Assembly (NCBI GenBank): GCA_027625915.1
Contig: JANTQA010000023.1
Span: forward strand, 20,770,001 to 20,834,000
Direction of reading: 5' to 3'
From: Anaeramoeba flamelloides
Lineage: Eukaryota; Metamonada; Anaeramoebidae
Length of the DNA: 64,000 bases
Numbering within the stretch: the first letter of the stretch is position 1; each line of letters begins with the position of its first letter. Shown here piece by piece: positions 57,001 to 64,000 of this stretch. The position numbers were made by a program, and so were the translations under genes. The notes below the pieces were generated by a model that saw nothing but the letters and a program-made list of their open reading frames with translations, was not told where the DNA came from and made no database searches.

Positions 57001-59819
57001 TTTTTTTGATATTAAAAAATTTCTTTTCCGAAGAGGCTTAACCCTGATAAAATTTTACCATAGAAGAAAAATCTTATAAATGTATTTTGTTGTTTAAAAA
57101 CCAGTCTGTATTTTGATTATATTGTTTATTTTTTTAATGAATGTAGGTGTAACTTGTTTTCTCTAAAAAAAAGTGTAATTTTTTTTTGGAAAAATTTTGA
57201 ACACATTTTGAAATTTAAAAAATAGGTACTGATTCAATTAGTTTTAATATTTCATCTTAATTTGATATTCCCAATTTATGAATAGAACCACTTTCAAAAG
57301 AGAAGATTATTTGAAATATATAAAAAACAAATACCCCACTTTTTTGGAAACACTTTATATTGAAGGCAAAACTCACTCTTGAAAAAATCATTTTTTGAAA
57401 AAACACAAGTTACAGATCAAAATTTTTATTTTTGTTGAATATTGTGGGTGATGTCAAAGAAAGGGTTTAAAAAATTGACCACAAGTGATCAATCTACAGC
57501 TTTATGAATTTTTTTAAATTAAAAAAAATTTATAAAAAAAATTGTTATTTAAGAAAAAGAAAAAAAGTTTGGGAAAATTAGTATTTCTATTTTTCTATTA
57601 TCTTTTCATACTTCAAACTCTATTCTTATTAAAATTTCCTATTTTCAGTTAATATAGCTAGCTTTTATTACATTACAATTTATTTTGCATTTTTTGTTTA
57701 ATTTTAAAGAGGAATTTTGAAAAGTAAATTTGAATTTTTTTTCTAAAAATTTAATAAATATTTATGTTTCAATAATGTAATTTTCAGAAACAATAATAAC
57801 CAGCAGATAATTATTAATCGTTGATTCGTCTTAAAAAACTATATTAAAAATATTAGATTAACAATTTTTTTCAGCTTTTTTTTTTTATTAAGTTTAAATT
57901 TTAATTGTTAATACTTCTGTAATCTACAAAATAACAAAAATACTAATTTTAAAAGATTAAAAGATTCATTTTTAAACTAAACTTGAATTCAAAATTTCCC
58001 ACCCAGTCTAAAACTGTTAAAATAATAACAATAATACAATTTCCTGGAATTTGGAAATAAACTAGAAACATTTAGTGCTGAAATAATTTTTGATTTTTTT
58101 CATGTTTTATTGTCTTTTTTTTTTTGTTTTTTTTCCAATTACATAATCTGTTTCGTTAAATCGAGAAAATTTTTTTCTGTTGATTGATTTTAGATTAATG
58201 TTGAGTTTAGTTCAATCTAAAAATCACATAAGATTAGTTGGTGGTATCTCAACTTTTGATCACTATTCCTTGTTGGTGGAATTCAAGAAATTTATCCAAT
58301 ACAATTTTTTGTTGCCCCTCATTTCAAAATTTTGGTCACACCGATTTTTATTTTTTCGTTTTTTTCTTTTCTTTTATTTGGAGAAAAAGAGTTATATAAA
58401 AACATTAATACTAAGCTATTTTTCAAAAAAATTGACACACTTTATAATATTAATGGAAGTTGTTCTCTGGTTTGTTCCAGTGTTCTTAACTAAAAATATT
58501 TTCAAATTTTTGGATTAAATCATTTTTTCGAATTTTGCAAATTTTTGTTTTGCTTTTATAAATTTTTGTTTTTCTTTTGTTTTTCTTTCATTTTTTCTAA
58601 TTCCATCAAAGATTGGTTCTGCTTTTTCAAATTTTTGTTTTTCTTTCATCTACTTTTTCTTTTTTTTTTCTTTTTTCAAATTTTTTTTTTTTTCTTTTTT
58701 TGTATTTTTTTGCAAAAGAAAATCAAGAAAAAAAAAAAGATCTATAAGAAAAGACAAATAATCATTTAGAAAATTGAGACTATGTAAAATCTTTTAAAAT
58801 GAATTTAATCATTTGCCAAAAATCTTCTTGTTAAACTTTTTTCAGTCAAAGTTCAATAATAAAAAATCTGTAATACTCATTTCAAAAATTGAGTCAACTT
58901 TTTTTTAGTTTTTGATATTTTTTTTTTTTAATTTTTAAAATATCAGGTTTTTATATATTTAGAATAACTTAAAAGCGAATTATTAATAAGATCTAATTAT
59001 TAGTTGTTCTTGAATACTAAAGGATATATATATATATATATATATATATTTTCAATTTATTATTTCAGGTGAGTCACAATTTTTGAAATGGAGTTTAGGG
59101 AACTTAAATGTGATTTAATATTAATTTTTGAAATGCAAGTTTATTTCACTTTTTTTACGCAATTTGAAACAAAGAATTTGAAGAAAAAGTTTTTTTTTAA
59201 GATTAAAATGTTGGTGAAATTTCAGATTTAAATGTTTTTCTTTTTTTGATTTTTGAAATTTATATTTCTTATTTTTGGATTATCAAATAAATATTTTCTA
59301 ATTTACTAATTAAATATTCCTAATTTAATTTTTAAATATTTTTAATTTAATAATTAATATTTCTATTTTAATATATCTTTTTTGTTATTTATTATTTCTT
59401 ACATTTAATAGTTGAACAAGCACCAGAAGGCGCTTTACCTTTCGGAAAACGATCAAAATTGGATCCGATTAATGTAAAAAGAATTAGTCCTAGCTCAAAA
59501 TTAGATTTTCATATTGGCGCAATTTCATTTGCTAAATCAACTAAAAAGGAGGATTTACTTACAACAAATATTGCCGGCTTTATTAGAATGTAATTTTTTA
59601 TTTTAATTTTATTTAATCTTCATTTTTTATATTTTTAATTACTCATACATTTTCATTTTTATTGGAATTCTATTTCTTCTTGTTTATTTTCTTTATTTCA
59701 TATCAAATAGTACAAAAATTGACGAAAAAAGAAGAAGAATCACTTACATTTCTCCATCCTCAAGAGCCCTTCCAAGTCAAATCATAATTTTTGGACAATT
59801 AACTTGGTATTCTGATTAA
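54086..59819 (+). CDS. CLP1: CLP1, RNA 3'-end processing / polynucleotide kinase-fold protein
   Basis: CLP1 is a subunit of cleavage factor II in mRNA 3'-end formation and, in animals, a 5'-OH RNA kinase of the tRNA-splicing endonuclease complex. Four exons, 54086-54577, 54776-55439, 59412-59589 and 59711-59819, join in frame to 480 residues (human 425). Introns are 198, 3972 and 121 nt, all GT-AG. The N-terminal beta domain (VEMYKYLNTHTALE at its end), the P-loop GPPSCGKN (110-117), LLNYAIRMGNSPLFVDLDPN, VPGTINVMPI, EGYSLASPLSYFFGS, SGIVVNTIGCIEKSG and LKKSGGVV all follow the family in order. Exon 3 gives EQAPEGALPFGK and NIAGFIR; exon 4 gives ITYISPSSRALPSQIIIFGQ, the C-terminal domain. Odd points: Asn replaces the P-loop Ser/Thr, a Lys/Glu repeat of about 70 residues is inserted near 262-330, and one intron is very long. 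Confidence 0.95.
55135..55240 (+). repeat. GAAAAA hexanucleotide repeat in CLP1 exon 2
   Basis: About 16 tandem GAAAAA units code an uninterrupted Glu-Lys run. The array lies in the coding exon between the ERLSNMLSNL and LKKSGGVV family motifs, so it is a pure insertion relative to other CLP1 proteins. Confidence 0.95.
56430..56912 (+). repeat. dispersed repeat H, copy 2 (in the CLP1 intron)
   Basis: Direct match of 740-1235; see that entry. It lies about 1 kb inside the CLP1 intron and reads in the same orientation as copy 1. Confidence 0.7.
58690..59100 (+). repeat. dispersed repeat K, copy 2 (in the CLP1 intron)
   Basis: Direct match of 40440-40860. It differs by carrying a (TA)n expansion after the TAGTTGTTCTTGAATAC block. 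It ends about 300 nt before CLP1 exon 3. Confidence 0.7.
59025..59050. repeat. (TA)n microsatellite
   Basis: About 12 TA units inside repeat K copy 2. The partner copy at 40800 has no such run, so the expansion came after the repeat spread. Confidence 0.9.
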
Positions 59820-60400
59820 AATTTTTTAAATGTTTTTCATACCTTAAATTGATTTTCTAAAATTAACATTTTTCCTTAAAATAAATTAATACATTTTTCT
59901 ATATGTTTTTATTTTATTTTTTTTTTTTTTTCTATTCATACTCAAAAATGATTTTACTTTGAATGATTTTGATTTTCATAACTTTTTTAGTTTATATCCC
60001 TTAGAACCCCAACTATACTAATTGCCTTCGAAATAAAAATTTTAATTTGAATTGTTATCAAAGGATTATAAGATATAGAATTTATAAACAATAATCTGAG
60101 AAAGTAAATTTGATAATTAAAAATTGATAGTTACCTACAATAAAAAATAACGTAAAAAAACTTTTTTCAACCTTTTAAAATTTTTTATTGGTTATTGTGA
60201 TTTTATTATTTTTCTATCAAATTTTGTCAAAAAAAATTTATTTTTTTGAAAAGTTTGTCTAAATTTATTTATTTATTGTGAGAAAGTAGTAATCAAAGAA
60301 AATTTACTAAATAAAAAAGAGAAGAAGAAAAATAATAAAAATATTAAAGTAAAAAAATATTATATCATTTACATGACCAAATTAAAAATTATCCACAGTC
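59820..60400. other. gene-free DNA 3' of CLP1
   Basis: AT-rich region after the CLP1 stop. Nothing recognised. Confidence 0.5.
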
Positions 60401-60401
60401 G

Positions 60402-60690
60402 TTAGGTTTTCCAGGATTTGAAAGAATTGAGTAAAATCAAATTGATTTTACTAAATTATTTCAAACCCTGGAAAACCTAGACACTTCTCCTGAAATGAGG
60501 GGTAAAAACCCAATAGAAAGATTATTAATAATAAGATTCCACAAACTGTGATTAATAATGGTATTTCGCTGTAGTTAGATTTTTTTAATTTAAAAGATTG
60601 GAGTAAAATCTTTGATTTTACTAAATTCTTTTGAATCAAAAAAAAACCTAGATACTACCTCAGAAAAGTGGGGCACTATGTACCCGAATT
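60402..60690. repeat. two tandem 80-nt hairpins (unit O)
   Basis: Hairpin 1 (60402-60480) has arms of about 38 nt: TTAGGTTTTCCAGGATTTGA mirrored by TCAAACCCTGGAAAACCTAG, with GAGTAAAATCAA mirrored at the loop. Hairpin 2 (60577-60655) has the same plan (GGAGTAAAATC/GATTTTACTAAATTC, ending AACCTAGATAC). Each is followed by a CCT(G/C)A(A/G)AA...GGGG string. They look like a duplicated small palindromic element about 176 nt apart. Function unknown. Confidence 0.75.
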
Positions 60691-60694
60691 TGTA

Positions 60695-62700
60695 TATTTT
60701 TTTACTATTTTAGGAATTTTTTATTTTCCAACTTTTATTTTCATTTTTTCTATATTACCTTAATTTTTCTAATCATAAGAGCTTTGATGAAAAATTCTGG
60801 ACAAGAACAATAAATTTCGTAATTTTGATTCGCCAGATTAATTATTTTTGAAGTATTTTTCCATTGGATAACATTTTTAGATAAGTTTTTTTCTAATTTT
60901 TTTTCTAATTTTATTTTCCATTTGATTCTGAAAAATTTATATCTTTCACAATACCAAAATAAAGTGATTTATATTCTCATAATATTGAGTATATAATCAC
61001 AATTTTTAACAAATGTTTGTCTAAATATTAAAAACATCTTAGTTTTACTCATTAAAACACATCAAACTTTACTGGGTTTTTTTTCGGACCCTTTGCACCC
61101 TTAATATTGTCTAAAATACTTGATTAAATAATTTATTTATAAGAAAAGATATTTTAACATCACATAGAAAATTGGTTTTATTTTTTGATTTTCATACAAT
61201 AAGAATTTATATATTTGATTCTGAATAATTTAAAAAAAAAAAAAAATATAAATTATATTTAATAAAAAAATAATATTTTTATAATTATAAAATTCGGAAA
61301 GGTTTTCAACAAGAATTTTTTTCAATTTTAAACTATTTGGACAATTTTTGTAGTCAGATTTTTAATTGTTTTTTTTTTTAAATTTTTACAATATTTTAAT
61401 TTTTGAGTTTTTAAAATCTAGACATAAAATTAACAATATCATTGAATAAGAGACTATATACCAAAAATTATTTTCCAAGATCTAATATAATTTAGAAAAT
61501 GAAAAATCAAATTTTATAAATATATTTTTCAAATTTTTACTAATAAAAAAATTCAATCAAAAAAACTCTTGGTTTCGAAGATTATTTAATTATCTTTGAA
61601 TAATATATAAAAGTTATTTTTTTATTTTTTTTTAAATTTTTAATTGATTATTTTAAAAGATTTTTATTGATTTCATTCCTGTGAATAAATGAAATTATTT
61701 TAAAATTTTTTTTTTTTATTTTTTCAAGTAATTTCTATTGCGTAATTAAAATTTTTAGAAAATATTTAATATTAAACTTTTAATTGAGGCCTAAAGAAAT
61801 GAATTTCATGTTTCTCTTGAGTCAATATTTATTAAAATTTTATAAAAAAAAGAAAATTTTTTTATGAGTAATATATTTTTTTATTTAATTGTCGTATCAT
61901 AAAATTAACAATGTTATTTTATTTTTATTATTAATAAACCAATATTTTGTGTTTTAAATTACTATTATTGTAATGAATTTTATTATTTAGAAGAAAAGTA
62001 AAATAAAAATCTTTAAAGAAAATGTTGTAATGAATAATTATTATTTTGTTTTTTAAATTATAAAAAAATACAATAACATGATTACTTTATCTTTTAACTA
62101 TTTTGAGTTTGTATTTATAATTAAAAATCTGGATTAAAGACAAATAAGAAAATAAATCTTTTAATCCTTCAATATCATTTTAATTTTTTTTTTCTTTTAA
62201 ACTTGATGAAATTATGACAAATCCGGGGAGTTAAGGGATATTTAATGTATTCCCAAAAAGTGGAGTTTTTATTTAAAAAAATTTATTAATTTGACTTTGT
62301 TAGTGATTCTATTTGTTAGGTGATAATATTACCAACTTAAGTTAAATATTAATTGTGATTGAATTAGTTAGATATTGGATGTATTTATTTCAAAATATGT
62401 TTTTTCAAATATTTCTAAAAAAGGAAAAAAAAAATTAACACTTTTTTTGAGGAGAAACAATACACAAGCCAATTTCAATAAAAAATTAAGAAATATGAAA
62501 AAGGTACAAATAATTTTTTCAAAATAAATACAGTTGCAAGCAATCCTCTCGATCAGAAATTTTGTCATCCTCTTTGGATGACCGAATTATTGATCTAAAC
62601 AAAAAAAATAATCTTTCTTCGTATATACAAAGAATATCATATACAATTGAGATCAGAAATTTGAATATCTTTTATTTATGTAATTGCATACTAATAAACA
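60695..62700. other. gene-free AT-rich DNA
   Basis: Two kilobases of very AT-rich sequence with no coding frame over 66 codons and no repeat partner that I could see. Confidence 0.5.
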
Positions 62701-62728
62701 AATTAACCCCGTTCCAAAAATTGGGACA

Positions 62729-63128
62729 CAGCTGTTCCAAGGCTACCATGAAATTTTATCAATATAAAATTTTGATATTGATATAGATTTTTAAAAAGTT
62801 GAATATAAGAATAAGAAACCTTATATTGGAACTATTATTTTATAAATGTGTTGATATGAAAAATATTCCTTTAATGCGATCAAAAAATAAATTCCTTTTT
62901 TAGAGGAAATATTATGTCGTTTCTCAGCAAATATTCGATTTTTATGTTCATTTTGTATTATGAAAATTTATTTTTTGAAAATCAGAAAAAATTCTTGAAT
63001 ATTGGCTCATTTTGGAATTTTTTTATTTCAAAATAAGATTTATTATTCTCAGAGCGAACTTTTTAAAAATTGATATCAACATCAAAATTTGATAATGATA
63101 AAAATTCACCGTAGCTTTGGATTGAATG
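62729..63128. mobile_element. MITE family B, copy 4
   Basis: This 400-bp element starts CAGCTGTTCCAAGGCTACCA and ends with the mirror of CATTCAATCCAAAGCTACGG. TA is present on the right; the left flank is CA, so the target duplication has decayed. The left flank, GTTCCAAAAATTGGGACA, resembles the terminal repeat of element F, so this copy may have landed in or beside an F-type remnant. Confidence 0.82.
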
Positions 63129-63130
63129 TA

Positions 63131-64000
63131 CACTCAAAATCAAAAATAGACAAAAAAAACCCAAATTATTATATTTTTCCAAACTTAATATAAAACCACA
63201 TTTAAGTAACACAGTTTTAATGTTTTTATAAGTAATCATTGCTCATCCAAATAAAAGAAAAAAATATAAAATGAAAAAATAAAAATCAGTGTTTCCCAAA
63301 TAATTAAACAAGCAAAACAAAATATTAATTGGTAAATTTGTTGAAATTTCACCAACAATTGTTTATTGATCAAATGATAAGATCCATTAACTAATTGTAT
63401 ATGATTTTTCGATTTAACAAACTTAAGGTAAACTTTATATCAATCATTGAAAAAAAATTCTTTGATCTAAAGAAATAGATTACCTAACAGGAAAAAACGA
63501 AAATGAAAACAAAAAACAAATAAAAAAAAAAATAATATAGTTGGTAAAATCAAAATTGTGACCAAAATTGTATATAAAGCGTGATATTTTTATTCTTTTA
63601 ACTTTTTAATCTGTGTACAATTCTTATGAAATGTAGTTTAGAATTATTATTGAGAATGAATAAAGAGCCAATAACAATTTTGGGCTTTTACGTATTTTTA
63701 TTAGAAAGGATTTAAAATAGATTTATAACTCTTTTTTTTTGAATACAAATAACTACTATATGCATATGTATATCTAAATAGTTCATTCGTTATGTGGGAA
63801 TTAATTTAAATAATTCTTCGACTATTTTTTCTGAACTTTTACACTAAAAAGATTTAAGGTTGAAAGTAAAAGAAAAAAAGAAATAATGTTTTTATAGAAA
63901 GTTAAAATTGATTGTCAAAAGTAATTTGGTTTCTCCAGAATAGTATTAATTGGATTGTAGAAACTTATTTTTATAATTTTTCAACCTTATTAAAAAAATC
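63131..64000. other. gene-free AT-rich DNA to the window end
   Basis: No gene or repeat recognised. Confidence 0.5.

Larger units (their letters stand above)
55440..59411 (+). other. giant intron 2 of CLP1
   Basis: This is a 3972-nt intron with GTAATT donor and AATAG acceptor. Its borders are fixed by the match of CLP1 codons on both sides and preserved frame (split codon C/TT). It contains repeats H2 and K2 and a (TA)n run. No host reading frame is convincing. A 112-codon open frame at 58180-58518 and Phe-rich frames near 58545 look like chance. The other introns here are 41-387 nt, apart from the inferred TMEM33 one. Confidence 0.85.

Noticed and set aside
1-64000. Old virus copies, LTR elements, Polintons, CRISPR arrays
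   Set aside because: No reverse transcriptase, integrase, capsid-type frame, long terminal direct repeats or regularly spaced repeats were seen.

Overview
The window is strongly AT-rich eukaryotic nuclear DNA with few, widely spaced genes, GT-AG introns and a dense load of short non-autonomous DNA transposons. Proteins carry long Lys/Glu (EKEK), Asn and Ser-Asp tracts. With the conserved housekeeping genes this fits a free-living amoeboid protist with an AT-rich genome (an Anaeramoeba-like organism is my best guess; the sequence does not prove it). I saw no operon, CRISPR, tRNA or rRNA gene, and no retroviral, LTR or Polinton-like element.

Genes, left to right: a five-helix membrane protein of unknown function (6316-7632, minus); a TMEM33/Pom33-like ER membrane protein whose 3' exon is at 15749-16252 and whose 5' half is probably near 12.88-13.35 kb; an unrecognised basic protein with unusually GC-rich codons (23091-23807); a PDRG1-like prefoldin-type protein (34095-34589, minus, 5' exon not found); a WDR26/Gid7-like LisH-CTLH-WD40 protein with one intron (35436-38198); ribosomal protein uS7/RPS5 with three exons (42739-43830, minus), resolved codon by codon; a large low-complexity protein with two possible PH-like regions (48090-52823, minus), which becomes one 1476-residue reading frame if a 303-nt intron is removed; and CLP1, the polynucleotide-kinase-fold RNA 3'-end-processing factor (54086-59819), in four exons, one intron of which is about 4 kb.

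Two gene pairs are head to head: PDRG1-like/WDR26-like and the large protein/CLP1. Each probably shares an intergenic promoter region. The genes otherwise serve unrelated basic functions (translation, RNA processing, ubiquitin ligase, chaperone-like, ER membrane).

The space between genes is mostly repeats found by comparing the window with itself. They include TA-flanked hairpin or long-TIR elements (families A, B, E, L), a PIF/Harbinger-like family D with perfect 3-bp TWA target duplications, a TIR element F, longer dispersed repeats (C, G, H, K, M, P) and large foldbacks near 3.8-5.4 kb, 31.2-33.5 kb and 39 kb. Repeat M exists in one uninterrupted copy (44.9-46.1 kb) and one copy broken by D and F (18.6-21.1 kb). 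This gives an internal empty-site control for both insertions. The long CLP1 intron contains copies of H and K, so it probably grew by repeat insertion.
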